A stretch of 64,000 bases of DNA from Bradyrhizobium hipponense. Its GTDB lineage: Bacteria > Pseudomonadota > Alphaproteobacteria > Rhizobiales > Xanthobacteraceae. A model generated the notes under the pieces. The model worked only from the letters and a program-made list of their open reading frames with translations. It was not told the origin of the DNA and did not search any database. Numbering within the stretch: position 1 is the first letter of the stretch; the number at the start of each line of letters is the position of its first letter. The stretch lies in the NCBI RefSeq assembly GCF_008123965.1, contig NZ_VSTH01000057.1, positions 1 to 64,000 on the forward strand, given 5' to 3'. This document shows positions 43,006 through 53,845 of the stretch, in pieces. A program made the translations under genes and the position numbers.

Positions 43006-43254
43006 ATGATGAAGCGGATTTTCCTCGCTGCGATCGTTGCCACCTTCGCGGCCGGCTCGGCCTTCGCCGAAGACACCTGCGCGAGCAAGGCGGTCGGCAA
43101 GGACGGCAAGCCTTTGGCCGGGGCCGCCAAGACCTCGTTCCTGAAGAAGTGCAAGGAAGACGCCTGCGCGCCCAAGGCGGTCAGCGCCGACGGCAAGCCG
43201 CTCGCCGGTGCCGCGAAAAACAGCTTCATGAAGAAGTGCGAGATGGGCGCGTAA
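43006..43254 (+). CDS. PsiF-repeat secreted protein
   Basis: 82 aa. After a signal peptide (1-21), two PsiF repeats follow one another: 'CASKAVGKDGKPLAGAAKTS' and 'CAPKAVSADGKPLAGAAKNS'. E. coli PsiF is induced by phosphate starvation; the function is unknown. GGGAG lies a few bases before the first of two Met codons. Confidence 0.85.
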   Translation: MMKRIFLAAIVATFAAGSAFAEDTCASKAVGKDGKPLAGAAKTSFLKKCKEDACAPKAVSADGKPLAGAAKNSFMKKCEMGA

Positions 43255-43298
43255 TCGCTGCACGTTCACGGCCCGTCAGCGAACGATTGTTCAACGCA

Positions 43299-43336
43299 GT
43301 CGTCGTGCCCGGGGCTTGTCCCGGGCATCCGCGTCT
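43299..43336. repeat. short relative of the GCCCGGGCTTGTCCC repeat
   Basis: 'cgtcgtgcccggggcttgtc' and 'ccgggcatccgcg' match the left end of the element at 6297. The remaining part is absent. Confidence 0.6.
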
Positions 43337-43386
43337 GTGTTTCCGTGTGGCAAGGAACGCAGGCTTTCCAGGAAGGGGACGTCAAG

Positions 43387-44478
43387 ATGTGGCAACTTCG
43401 AGTGCGCAATCAGATCATGGCTACAATGAGCTTGCTCTTCGCGCTGCTCATCAGTCTTGACGTCGCGAACGCAAGGGGTCCCGGTCTGCCCAACGTCATG
43501 GTTCTGGCAACCGGTGGCACGATCGCCGGCACCGGGGCGAGCAGCACCACCGTGGTCGGCTACACCGCAGCTACGGTGGGCATAGAGACCCTCCTGAACG
43601 CCGTCCCCGAACTGAAAACGGTGGCTAACGTCAAGGGCGAGCAGGTCTTTCAGATCGCCAGCGAGAACATGAACAATGACTACTGGCTGAAGCTTGCAAA
43701 GCGCGTCAACGCGCTTCTCGCGCAGGACGACGTGGATGGGATCGTGATCACGCACGGGACCGATACGATCGAGGAAACCAGCTATTTTCTAGACCTTGTC
43801 GTCAAGAGCAAGAAGCCTGTCGTCATCGTCGGCGCGATGCGGCCCTCGACAGCGATCAGCGCGGATGGGCCGATCAACCTCTACAATGCGGTGATCCTGG
43901 CAGGCAGTGAAGAGGCCGTCGGCAAGGGCGTGCTCGTCGCCCTCAACGATCAGATCAACGCGGCTCGCGAGGTCACCAAAAACAACACCTCGACGGCAGA
44001 CACCTTCCGCACGCCGGAACTCGGCTTCCTCGGCTACATACAAGGCAACAAACCGTACTTCTATCGTCAATCGACGCGACGGCACACGGCGGACTCCGAA
44101 TTTGACGTTTCTAACCTCGATGCCCTGCCGCAAGTCGACATCGTCTACGGCTACGCCAACATGAACCGGGTGGCGATCGACGCTTTTGTGGCCGCCGGAG
44201 CCAAGGGGATCGTGCATGCCGGCGTGGGTGACGGCAGCTTGGCTCGGCCCGCGGTTGAGCCGGCTCTGGACGAGGCCCGCAAGAAGGGTGTCGTGATCGT
44301 TCGCAGCAGCCGTGTCGGGAACGGCATCGTCGCACGCAATGGGGAGGCCAAGGACGACGAACACGACTTCGTCGTCTCGGATACGCTCAATCCTCAAAAG
44401 GCGCGTATTTTGCTGATGCTGGCGCTGACCAGGACGACCGACACCAAGGAGATCCAACGGATGTTCTACACTTATTAG
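43387..44478 (+). CDS. type II (periplasmic) L-asparaginase/glutaminase-asparaginase
   Basis: 363 aa. A signal peptide (about 1-29) ends near 'DVANARG'. Active-site motif 1 is 'VLATGGTIAGTG' and motif 2 'IVITHGTDTIEETSYF', both intact, so the Thr nucleophile and the Thr-Asp pair are present. It hydrolyses asparagine (and probably glutamine) in the periplasm. The ATG at 43387 begins the signal sequence; the upstream in-frame ATG (43345) lies within the repeat. Confidence 0.92.
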   Translation: MWQLRVRNQIMATMSLLFALLISLDVANARGPGLPNVMVLATGGTIAGTGASSTTVVGYTAATVGIETLLNAVPELKTVANVKGEQVFQIASENMNNDYWLKLAKRVNALLAQDDVDGIVITHGTDTIEETSYFLDLVVKSKKPVVIVGAMRPSTAISADGPINLYNAVILAGSEEAVGKGVLVALNDQINAAREVTKNNTSTADTFRTPELGFLGYIQGNKPYFYRQSTRRHTADSEFDVSNLDALPQVDIVYGYANMNRVAIDAFVAAGAKGIVHAGVGDGSLARPAVEPALDEARKKGVVIVRSSRVGNGIVARNGEAKDDEHDFVVSDTLNPQKARILLMLALTRTTDTKEIQRMFYTY

Positions 44479-44499
44479 ATCGCCCGAAGCGAGGTTGCC

Positions 44500-44670
44500 C
44501 TAGTCCCGCTTGAAGCGATAGTCAAAGGCGGCGCCGAGCGGCTTGATTAGTCCGACGGTCGGCGCCGGAAAATGGATCGGCAAGATCAGCGTGTCGGTGT
44601 CAGCGACGGAAGCGAAGAACTTTCGCCGCGACACGGCCGACTGTCTCGCATCCGAATCCGGTTGCCAGCC
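44500..44670 (-). pseudogene. C-terminal remnant of an MBL-fold metallo-hydrolase
   Basis: The minus strand reads 'GWQPDSDARQSAVSRRKFFA' then 'SVADTDTLILPIHFPAPTVG' and ends 'GAAFDYRFKRD' before a TAG at 44502. This resembles the last 57 residues of an MBL-fold hydrolase, including the HFPAPTVG strand. An in-frame TGA lies directly before the segment, and the rest of the gene is gone. Confidence in the family is moderate. Confidence 0.55.
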
Positions 44671-44869
44671 TCAGGGAAGACTTTGGCCTTGATCATCGAA
44701 TCATTGACGCAACAGATTGTCTCGCTGCCGCCAAACGAAGACACCACAGCTGCCCTCAACTTCCTGAAACGAGCAGATCTGATGCAGGTTGCCTCTGTTA
44801 CGGGGACATCAAACCACGCGTCCGCCGAATTTTGGCGCCAGCTACTCAAAAAAAAAGCATGAGAGCACC

Positions 44870-45094
44870 ATGAGAGCTGGCATCGCTACACGGGGCTTTC
44901 CTTCACTGTTAGCTGCGCTCGAGAAGCTGAGTCCATCGGACCCCGTAACCATCACAGTGTGCACGACCAGTGCATGGTCCGGAAACTTTTGGTCGGATCA
45001 GAACGAGCGACTGGTGGGCTTTGTGCTTGTGAAGCGCCGATCGCCTGAACAAGAACAAGAGCGCCTGGATTGGTTTCGGCGAAACCTGACGTAG
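44870..45094 (+). CDS. hypothetical protein, 74 aa
   Basis: Begins MRAGIATRGFPSLLAALEKL and continues with a protein-like composition ending 'EQEQERLDWFRRNLT'. No domain is recognised and the ribosome-binding site (GAGAGCACC) is weak. It could also be chance; the neighbourhood is decayed. Confidence 0.35.
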   Translation: MRAGIATRGFPSLLAALEKLSPSDPVTITVCTTSAWSGNFWSDQNERLVGFVLVKRRSPEQEQERLDWFRRNLT

Positions 45095-45107
45095 AACGCA
45101 GCACGAG

Positions 45108-45160
45108 CGTTGACTGGGCTTGATCCCGGATTGCGCTACACTCTATCCGGGCTACCGTGC
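45108..45160. repeat. degenerate GTAGCCCGGATGGAGC-family repeat
   Basis: 'gggcttgatcccggattgcg' and 'tctatccgggctac' match the palindromic family seen at 1973 and around the MITEs, but in shortened form. It lies at the end of the ABC-F gene. Confidence 0.6.
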
Positions 45161-45164
45161 AACA

Positions 45165-46787
<1,623 letters not shown>

Positions 46788-46975
46788 GAGGTCTTTTCGA
46801 GGAATTTTTGCGTTGCAGCGTAATAGGCCATGCGGGCGGCCAGGGGAAGCCCGGCCGGGCCCGGGTTTGGTCAGCTCTGCCAAATCGTTAGCAATTTTGC
46901 GCCAGAAATACTTGCACGCCCGCCGAGCCGGCACGCGCCGATACAGCGTATCCTGGAAATATCCGAGGAACCCCC

Positions 46976-48067
46976 ATGAAACATCGATTTCGCCTTGCTG
47001 CGGCCGCCACGCTGCTGCTGGCCTGTGGCGGCGTAGCCGCGGCCCAGACGCTTCCCGATTACATGGCGCCCATCTCCGGCAAGAGCACGGCCGCGCCTGC
47101 CGACATCGCAACGAAGGATGTGCTCGCGCTGAACACCGGCATGTTCGAGCTCTATGGCGATGCTGCAAAGGTGTTCCAGAAGAATATCCTCGACAAGCAC
47201 CCGGTGATCCTCGGCCTGTTCTCCGGCGCCGGTGGACGTCTGATCTTGTACCGGCCGGGCCAGCCGCCGCTCGACGCGCCCCAGGTGCCTATCGTGTACC
47301 AGCTGCTGAAGTCGGTCGGCCATAGCACCATGGCGCTGGCCGAGGTCGTCGGCCCTTATCTCGACAATCCCGACAACAAATCGTGGCGCGGTTCGATGAT
47401 GGCCTATCGCAGCCGGATGCAGTCAGCGCTCGAGAGCCTCGACTCAACGCCGATGCAGGCCGATTGGCGCGACAACAACCGCAGCATCCTGCAAAACAAC
47501 CTCGCCTTCATGGACGAATGCATCGCCGGCGGCGTCATCCCCTTCGCAAGGCTCGAGGCCTTCGGCAAGAAGCAGGCGCCCTTCCTCGCAAAGAACGTCG
47601 CTTGGGCGGCCCAGACCCAGGTCGCGCACTGGATGGGCGTGCTGGCGGATTGGAAGACGCAGCTCGGCCCGGACTGGGAGAAGACCTATGCCGCCAGCAA
47701 CACGATCTACGTGGCGCGGCAGAACAACGTCATCTTCAGCGTGCTCGCGCAATTCTTCGGCCCCGATGCCATCAATTCGCGGCTGCTGCTGATCGAAACC
47801 GTCTCCTTTACGACGACACCGGCCGACATGCTGGAGTCGCTGACGCGGATCATCGCCGATCGCTCGGTCGGCTCCCTGTTCTTCGGCAATTATCACCTGA
47901 TGGACTACGAGCTCATGGGAGGCGATGCGCGCGCCGCCATCATCGCGGAGACGGCCAAGCGCGGCATGACGCCGTTCCTGCCGCCGCTGGTTCCGTTCGG
48001 TTCCAAGCAATGGCCGACGTTGATTACGCCGGGATCTGGTCCTGCCACGATCGCCGATCTCAAATAG
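46976..48067 (+). CDS. secreted protein of unknown function, 363 aa
   Basis: A signal peptide (1-23) ends 'VAAAQ'. The mature protein has conserved-looking helical segments ('LNTGMFELYGDAAKVFQKNI', 'GLFSGAGGRLILYRPGQPP') but no motif I can name. It is probably periplasmic. No partner is obvious; the molybdenum hydroxylase operon starts 182 bases downstream. Confidence 0.65.
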   Translation: MKHRFRLAAAATLLLACGGVAAAQTLPDYMAPISGKSTAAPADIATKDVLALNTGMFELYGDAAKVFQKNILDKHPVILGLFSGAGGRLILYRPGQPPLDAPQVPIVYQLLKSVGHSTMALAEVVGPYLDNPDNKSWRGSMMAYRSRMQSALESLDSTPMQADWRDNNRSILQNNLAFMDECIAGGVIPFARLEAFGKKQAPFLAKNVAWAAQTQVAHWMGVLADWKTQLGPDWEKTYAASNTIYVARQNNVIFSVLAQFFGPDAINSRLLLIETVSFTTTPADMLESLTRIIADRSVGSLFFGNYHLMDYELMGGDARAAIIAETAKRGMTPFLPPLVPFGSKQWPTLITPGSGPATIADLK

Positions 48068-48249
48068 CGTCCGGATGTCGGGGACACGAGAGCGGCTGCA
48101 TCACCGCGGCCGCGTTCACGAGTTGGTAAGGCCTTTCTATCGTCGGATGACGAATCATGACAGCTTCACGCTAGCGTTGCCGCGTATCGTCCGGGCCTCG
48201 ATGCCGTCAGCATCGCGGCGCCCCCAAAACCTTGCACAAGGATCAGCTC

Positions 48250-51021
48250 ATGCGGCCTTCGCGACGCGCGTTCGTGAAGTGGATGACGGCAGGTGGCATC
48301 TCGGTCAGCCTGTCGCATCTTGCTTCGGCGGCGGGAGCTCCCTTCGCGGCCCACGAGACGCTGCCGGGACGCGGCAAGTTCAATCCCGCGACAAAGGGCG
48401 CCGGCCGTGTCGACGGCGTCGCCAAGGTGACCGGCGCAAAGCTTTACGCCTCCGACTTCCGCGCCAATGATCTGCCGGGCTGGCCACAGACCACCTCGCA
48501 CGCGATCCTGGTGCGCGCCAATGACGCCACGCATGTCTACACCGGCATAGACCTCGCCCGTCTCAAAGGCGCGCTGAAGCCCTCGGTCGTCGTCACCGCC
48601 GCCGATCTCGACCGTATCGGCACGCAGGCGCCGGAGTTCTATGCCGGCGACCTGTTCTGCCCGCCCGGCAAGACGCCGCTCTATCTCGGACAGCCGGTCG
48701 CGCTCCTGATCTTCGAGACATTCGATAGCTTCGACCAGACCCGCCTCGCCTTGCGCGACGGCTCCTTCGTCAAATTCGGCGAGGAGACCGGACCGGTGAT
48801 GGCGCCCGACTACGGCTCCTATCGCTTCACGCGCGTGGCAGGTCCCTCCCCCGAGAAGCCGGACGTCTATTCGCCGCTCCAGGCCGGCTGGATCTCGCCC
48901 AGGAAGCTGCAGAACGCAGCACTTCCGGTGTGGTCGCCGCTCGCCAAGGAAATGCCGGCCGACTACGCCAGGGCCGCGAAACACGGCGAGCAGATCCGCG
49001 CCGAACTCGCCGCGGACGATGCCTCACTGCTGGTTCTCGACCGCGAGTTCGAGACACAGTCGGTCGATCCGATGTTCCTGGAGCCCGAATGCGGGCTCGC
49101 CTGGTACTCCGGCAAGGGCGGCAATCTCGAGCTGGTGCTCGGCGTGCAGTCGCCGTACGAGGCGGCGGACTCGCTCGCGTTTCTGCTGGCCAAGGCTGCT
49201 GCGCCTTACAAGCCAGCCCATATCAACGCGCAGTTCGCCCATGTCGGCGGCGGCTTCGGCGGCCGCGATCACACGCCGTTCATCCTTTACGTCGCGCTGG
49301 CGGCGATCTGCTTTCCCGGAAAACCGGTGCGGCTTGCGCACGACCGCTACCAGCAATTCCAGGGCGGCATCAAGCGCCACCCGATCAAGATGCGCTCGCG
49401 CATCGGCATCGACCGTGCCACCGGCATCATCAAAGCCTTCGCCGCCGACCACGTGCTCGACGGCGGCGGCCAAGCCAATTTCTCCGCCAACGTTGCGACC
49501 GTCGCCGCCACCGCCGCGATCGGCATCTACGACATCCCCAAGGTCGACGTCACCACGGTCGCGCTGCATTCGCGCGGCGTGACCGCGGGCTCGATGCGCG
49601 GCTACGGCGCGCTGCAGACGCTGACCGCGATCGAAGTGCTGATAGACGAGGCGGCGGGCGAGCTCAAGCTCGATCCGATCGAATTCCGCAGGCGCAATGC
49701 GCTCAGGCAGAACGGCCGGACCATGACCGGCAACCCCTACATCGTCTCGGTGCGCACGCCCGAAATCCTCGACAGGCTGGAAAAGCATCCGATCTGGCAA
49801 CAGCGCGCCCAGTTCAAGAGCGCCTCCTCTGACCGTCTGGTCGGCACCGGCGTTGCCTGCGTAACCAAGGACTACGGCGCCGGCGCGGACTGCTCGCTCG
49901 GCCGCGTCGAGCTCGGAGCCGACGGCAAGATCGCGATCTTCTGCGATCATGTCGAGATGGGCAACGGCATCGGCACGGCGCTGGCCAACCGCGTCGGGGC
50001 CCACCTCGGCGCCATCGCCGACGATGTCTCGATTGCCCGGGTCGATGGCTATGAAATCCTTGGCCTCGTCACCTCAGGCGATCCCTACACGATCGATCAA
50101 AAGACCCAGGACGCAGCGCAGAGAAATCCGCGCTGGGTGCCCAGGATCAGTTCGGCGACATCAGCCTCGGTCGGCGCTCATGTCGGCACCCACTCTTCCG
50201 CGGAGGCCGCCCGCGTTATCTTCCGCTTTGGCCTGTGGCCCGCGGCACTGGAGCTGTGGCGCATCCCGAAGACGGATTCACGCGCCAGGCGATGGGCGAG
50301 CGCGACCTGGCAAAATGGCCAGCTCACGATGCCCGGTCTCGCACCGCTGGCGCTCCCCATGCTCGCGGCAACCGCCCATGCGCGCGGCTTCGTCACCGGT
50401 GCGATCGCCCACAGCTTTTCGCGCTGGGCCTGGTCGCGCGCACGCTTTGCCCTATTCGGCGAGCAATACCGCGCCGAGATCGACGCGCTCGCGATCCGCC
50501 GCGGCAACGGCAGGTTCGAACGTATCAACCGCAGCAGCGTCAAGTTTCCACCGAGCGACAACAACCGGATCGGCACCGCCTACACCTCCATGTGCGGCGC
50601 GCTGGTCCGCGTCGAGATCGAACGCGCCACAGGGAGCTTGCGCATCGCCAAGGCCTACAGCGTTCTTGAATGCGGCACCGCGCTGGTGCCGGAGGTGGTG
50701 ATGGGCCAGTCCCAGGGCGGCTTCGCCATGGGCGTCGGCTACGCGCTCCTGGAGACCTTGCCGCCGTTCGAAGGCGGACCGGGCGGCGGCGATTGGAATC
50801 TCGGGCGCTATCTGGTCGCACGCGGCTCGGATCTGCCGTTGCGCGATCTCGAGATCGAGATGCTGAAGCCGCTGACGCCTGACGAGCCGCCGAAGGGCAT
50901 GGCTGAAGTCGTGATGGTCCCGATCGTGCCGGCGCTGATCAACGCCATCTTTGATGCCACCGGCCATCGCTTCCGCGCGCTGCCGGTCACCTCAAGCCTA
51001 TTGAAAGGAGTGCTCGCGTGA
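48250..51021 (+). CDS. molybdopterin-binding large subunit of a xanthine-dehydrogenase-family (isoquinoline-1-oxidoreductase/aldehyde oxidase type) enzyme
   Basis: 923 aa. A Tat signal 'MRPSRRAFVKWMTAGGIS' indicates export as a folded Mo-cofactor protein. Landmarks: 'FAHVGGGFGGRDHTPFIL', 'GSMRGYGALQTLTAIEVL' and the C-terminal 'PKGMAEVVMVPIVPALINAI', whose Glu (about residue 886) fits the catalytic base. It should hydroxylate an N-heterocycle or aldehyde using water. The stop overlaps the GTG of the 2Fe-2S subunit gene, and a cytochrome c gene completes the operon. An in-frame ATG at 48232 precedes the chosen start. Confidence 0.85.
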   Translation: MRPSRRAFVKWMTAGGISVSLSHLASAAGAPFAAHETLPGRGKFNPATKGAGRVDGVAKVTGAKLYASDFRANDLPGWPQTTSHAILVRANDATHVYTGIDLARLKGALKPSVVVTAADLDRIGTQAPEFYAGDLFCPPGKTPLYLGQPVALLIFETFDSFDQTRLALRDGSFVKFGEETGPVMAPDYGSYRFTRVAGPSPEKPDVYSPLQAGWISPRKLQNAALPVWSPLAKEMPADYARAAKHGEQIRAELAADDASLLVLDREFETQSVDPMFLEPECGLAWYSGKGGNLELVLGVQSPYEAADSLAFLLAKAAAPYKPAHINAQFAHVGGGFGGRDHTPFILYVALAAICFPGKPVRLAHDRYQQFQGGIKRHPIKMRSRIGIDRATGIIKAFAADHVLDGGGQANFSANVATVAATAAIGIYDIPKVDVTTVALHSRGVTAGSMRGYGALQTLTAIEVLIDEAAGELKLDPIEFRRRNALRQNGRTMTGNPYIVSVRTPEILDRLEKHPIWQQRAQFKSASSDRLVGTGVACVTKDYGAGADCSLGRVELGADGKIAIFCDHVEMGNGIGTALANRVGAHLGAIADDVSIARVDGYEILGLVTSGDPYTIDQKTQDAAQRNPRWVPRISSATSASVGAHVGTHSSAEAARVIFRFGLWPAALELWRIPKTDSRARRWASATWQNGQLTMPGLAPLALPMLAATAHARGFVTGAIAHSFSRWAWSRARFALFGEQYRAEIDALAIRRGNGRFERINRSSVKFPPSDNNRIGTAYTSMCGALVRVEIERATGSLRIAKAYSVLECGTALVPEVVMGQSQGGFAMGVGYALLETLPPFEGGPGGGDWNLGRYLVARGSDLPLRDLEIEMLKPLTPDEPPKGMAEVVMVPIVPALINAIFDATGHRFRALPVTSSLLKGVLA

Positions 51022-51542
51022 CGACTCTCAGCCTCACCATCAACGGCCGCAAGCACGGTCCGATGGACGTCCGCGACGACCTCTCGATGAACGATTTTCT
51101 GCGCGAGATGCTCGGAATGACCGGCACCAAGTTCGGCTGCGGCGCCGCGCAATGCCTGAGCTGCGCCATCATCGTCGACGCGCCAGACGGCACCAGCACC
51201 ACCAGCCCGACCTGCGTCGCGCCCGCCGTGAACTTTCACGGCAAGTCGATCCGCACCGTCGAGGGGCATGCAAAAGACGGCGAGCTCTCGGTGCTGCAAA
51301 AGGCCTTCATCGAGCATTTCGCTTTTCAATGCGGCTATTGCACCGCCGGCTTCCTGGGCGAAGGCCAGGTGCTGCTCGAACGTTTGTCGCGCAACCCCGT
51401 ACCGCGCGAGGCGCTGGAGCAGACCATCGCAGACGCGCTCGACGGCCATCTCTGCCGCTGCACCGGCTACATCAAATATCATGAGGCGGTGCGCGACGTG
51501 ATCCTCGCCGATTCAACCCGCTATCTCATCGCCACCAAGTAA
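51018..51542 (+). CDS. 2Fe-2S small subunit of the molybdenum hydroxylase
   Basis: 174 aa from a GTG overlapping the previous stop. The plant-ferredoxin-type cluster is bound by 'GTKFGCGAAQCLSC' plus a later Cys. The second, four-helix cluster is bound by 'FQCGYCTAGFLG' and 'DGHLCRCTGYIKYHEAV'. It relays electrons from the molybdopterin site to the cytochrome c encoded next. Confidence 0.93.
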   Translation: MTTLSLTINGRKHGPMDVRDDLSMNDFLREMLGMTGTKFGCGAAQCLSCAIIVDAPDGTSTTSPTCVAPAVNFHGKSIRTVEGHAKDGELSVLQKAFIEHFAFQCGYCTAGFLGEGQVLLERLSRNPVPREALEQTIADALDGHLCRCTGYIKYHEAVRDVILADSTRYLIATK

Positions 51543-51565
51543 GCATGCCTGGGGGCACACGAGCC

Positions 51566-52183
51566 ATGATCTCCGACGGACCATTCAAGACAATTGCCGT
51601 GATCGCGGCGCTCGCGAGCAGCCTGTGCGCGGCCTACGCGGCCTCGGAGACGACGACCCCTGCGCTGGCTTCGCCCGAGAGTTTTGCGAACATTGGCGAG
51701 ACCGAGAAGCGCTCGGCGGCGATCTTCACCGAGCTTGGAAAAGTCCTGACGCATCCGCGCTGCACCAACTGTCATCCGGCCGGTGACAGGCCGCACCAGG
51801 GCGACAATGCCCGCCTCCATCAGCCGCCGGTCACGCGCGGCGCCGACGGCCATGGGCTCGAGGCGATGCGCTGCAACGCCTGTCACCAGAACGCCAACTT
51901 CGAGCCCGGTCGCATGCCCGGCCATCCCGACTGGCATCTTGCCCCACGCGAAATGGCCTGGGAGGGCAAGACCGCCGGCGATATCTGCGAGCAGATCAAA
52001 GACCCCGCGCGCAATGGCGGGCGCAAAGTGGAAGACCTGATCGACCATATCGGCAAGGACACCCTCGTCGGCTGGGCCTGGAAGCCCGGCTTCGGCCGCG
52101 CACCCGCGCCGGGCACGCAGGAGCAAGCCGGCGCGCTGGTTGAAGCCTGGGCGAAGACGGGGGCTGCCTGTCCGGCGCCGTGA
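51566..52183 (+). CDS. di-heme c-type cytochrome of the molybdenum hydroxylase operon
   Basis: 205 aa. A signal peptide (about 1-28) is followed by 'HPRCTNCHPAGDRPHQGDN' and 'EAMRCNACHQNANFEPGR', two heme-binding CxxCH motifs. Proteins of this type are annotated as isoquinoline-1-oxidoreductase subunits; the cytochrome would accept electrons in the periplasm. The ATG at 51566 follows GGGGGCA. The last 200 bases of this gene recur in two decayed copies downstream. Confidence 0.8.
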   Translation: MISDGPFKTIAVIAALASSLCAAYAASETTTPALASPESFANIGETEKRSAAIFTELGKVLTHPRCTNCHPAGDRPHQGDNARLHQPPVTRGADGHGLEAMRCNACHQNANFEPGRMPGHPDWHLAPREMAWEGKTAGDICEQIKDPARNGGRKVEDLIDHIGKDTLVGWAWKPGFGRAPAPGTQEQAGALVEAWAKTGAACPAP

Positions 52184-52656
52184 GCGGGTGCTCATAATTC
52201 GATTTGGATGATGGCTAGTCTACACGCGCGAGCAGTCATGGTCGGCCCCGCTTAACGAGGCGGCTATGAGACACAAGTAGAACTTCGTCGATCACTGCTG
52301 GACGTCCGCGTTGGTGCGGCGAGCGCTTCGAGCCTCACGCCGCGATAGAACGCGGCCACCTCGCGAGTTTAACCTCGTCGGGCTGCCCTTGTTCTTACGG
52401 AAACAGCGCCTTTTGAAATGTCAGTATTGATGGCTCGTTACGGCCCTGAAGCAATCCTTATTGCGTCAGCTCACCGAGAGCCTTGCCCAGTGGGCATGCA
52501 ATGCACCGAGACCGAGGCAATAGTGGCGCGAGCAAGCTCGGGCATGACGTTTTAGGAGATGCTGGCACGGCCTAGAATCTTGACTCGCAGACCCACCCCT
52601 TAAGGCGCGAGTGGCTCCGGTCGGACCGCTCGCGCCACCGATGAGCAGCAGCCCAG
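52184..52656. other. intergenic region with shared downstream segment
   Basis: No gene is supported. The first ~100 bases (aattcgatttggatg ... gagcag.catg.tcggcc) match the sequence that follows the decayed cytochrome copy at 60850-60935. The remainder shows nothing recognisable. Confidence 0.6.
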
Positions 52657-53253
52657 CTAGGCAGCACGCTTCATGCGTTCGACACTCTGAGTTATGTGGG
52701 TTCCGGCATCGTCAGCCACCTTGAGGGACATATCGGCCATCCGACGGCTGGTATCTAACGCGCTACTGATCGTGTCGCGCACGAGATCGGTGTGCACAGC
52801 TGCCAGATCGTGAGGAGTTCGGCAGCGCCAGAGCTCATTCATGCGGTCCATGCTGCGCTCCATCTGCTGTCGCACGAAATCGAAGTACTCGCGTGAGACG
52901 CCGTTCATGCCTTTGGCGACAGCTGTGGCAGAGTACATTATTGCTTCGGCGTTGCGGGCCGAGCGTTCCGTCGCCCGCTGCGCTTCGTCACCTGTCACAC
53001 CGAGTGTTCGGCCAAGCTGGTCAGTGGAGCGACCCAACAGCGCCGCGGCCATGTCGACGCCGAGGTGCCAGGTGTTTTGCAGCATCTCGGCATTTTGTTG
53101 CAGCAAATGGCTGCTGGCTTGAGCCACCTCCTCGCTGGCCTCAGCCGCAGCTAATCCGATCCGTTTGGTCTGCTCAGCGCTTCTCTCGCCGGCGCGTCGA
53201 ATTGTATCCTCAGGGGTTTGAGTAGACTTTTCCTCCGGGCGTGGATTGGCCAT
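52657..53253 (-). CDS. phasin-family protein
   Basis: 198 aa, all-alpha. The central part ('ATERSARNAEAIMYSATAVA', 'REYFDFVRQQMERSMDRMNE') has the amphipathic-helix layout of phasins that coat polyhydroxyalkanoate granules. The N-terminus is charged and Gln/Glu-rich. The start is preceded by an EcfG stress-promoter match 79 bases upstream. Confidence 0.85.
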   Translation of the reverse strand: MANPRPEEKSTQTPEDTIRRAGERSAEQTKRIGLAAAEASEEVAQASSHLLQQNAEMLQNTWHLGVDMAAALLGRSTDQLGRTLGVTGDEAQRATERSARNAEAIMYSATAVAKGMNGVSREYFDFVRQQMERSMDRMNELWRCRTPHDLAAVHTDLVRDTISSALDTSRRMADMSLKVADDAGTHITQSVERMKRAA

Positions 53254-53331
53254 TTTATTGCTCCATCGATGTTATTGTTGGTGAGGTCGGATCCTGTGCG
53301 TATCCGTCACAGGTGCGATCCTACGCAAGCA

Positions 53332-53356
53332 AACGTGCTCACTTTTCGACCGTTCC
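53332..53356 (-). promoter_or_regulatory. EcfG-type (general stress sigma) promoter
   Basis: On the minus strand GGAAC (53356-53352), 16 bases, CGTT (53335-53332). It lies 79 bases upstream of the phasin start codon. Confidence 0.75.
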
Positions 53357-53499
53357 GGGGCAAGGCAATTTTAATCCAGCTCCGCGATTGCGTGCAGGAA
53401 CGAGCGCTTCAACTTCCAATTATTCTATGGATTGGCTCATCTGTTCGGCACCGCTTGCTTCAGGATTTTACCGAACCCGCGTCATCAAGGCTCAAGTGA

Positions 53500-53630
53500 T
53501 CGAACCCAAACAGGCGCGAGATCTACATCAGGTGCTGCATCGCTCCGAGCATCTGGTCCCGAATGCCGGACATATGGTGACGTATGCAGATCCTGCTGCC
53601 ATTGCGCAGGCCGCTAAGTCAGCAGCAAAT
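53500..53630 (+). pseudogene. alpha/beta-hydrolase C-terminal remnant
   Basis: The plus strand reads 'EHLVPNAGHMVTYADPAAIA', which looks like the last strand, catalytic His and final helix of an alpha/beta hydrolase. The upstream sequence is not coding and the frame runs directly into the cytochrome tail. No start or nucleophile region remains. Confidence 0.5.
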
Positions 53631-53640
53631 TCCTCAAGCT

Positions 53641-53845
53641 GGAGATCTGCGCGCAGATCAAAGACCCCGCGCGCAGGGGCGGGCGCAAGGCGGAAGACCT
53701 GATCGACCATATCGGCAAGGACACCCTCGTCGGCTGGGCCTGGAAGCCCGGCTTCGGCCGCTCGCCCGTGCCGGGCACGCAGGAAGAGGCCGGCGCGCTG
53801 GTTGAAGCCTGGGCGAAGACCGGGGCTGCGTGCCCGGCGCCGTGA
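53641..53845 (+). pseudogene. decayed 3' copy of the hydroxylase cytochrome gene, copy 1
   Basis: Closely matches the end of the gene at 51566-52183 (about 51985-52183): 'EICAQIKDPARRGGRKAEDL' in place of 'DICEQIKDPARNGGRKVEDL', and then 'GWAWKPGFGRSPVPGTQEEA' to the same TGA. The signal peptide and both heme motifs are missing. It begins abruptly after the hydrolase remnant. Confidence 0.8.

Noticed and set aside
44572..44862. 96-codon plus-strand ORF
   Set aside because: Its first third is antisense to the MBL remnant, no ribosome-binding site is seen, and no domain; the second half alone could be real but I cannot support it.
49024..50004. 326-codon minus-strand ORF
   Set aside because: Antisense shadow of the molybdenum hydroxylase large subunit.
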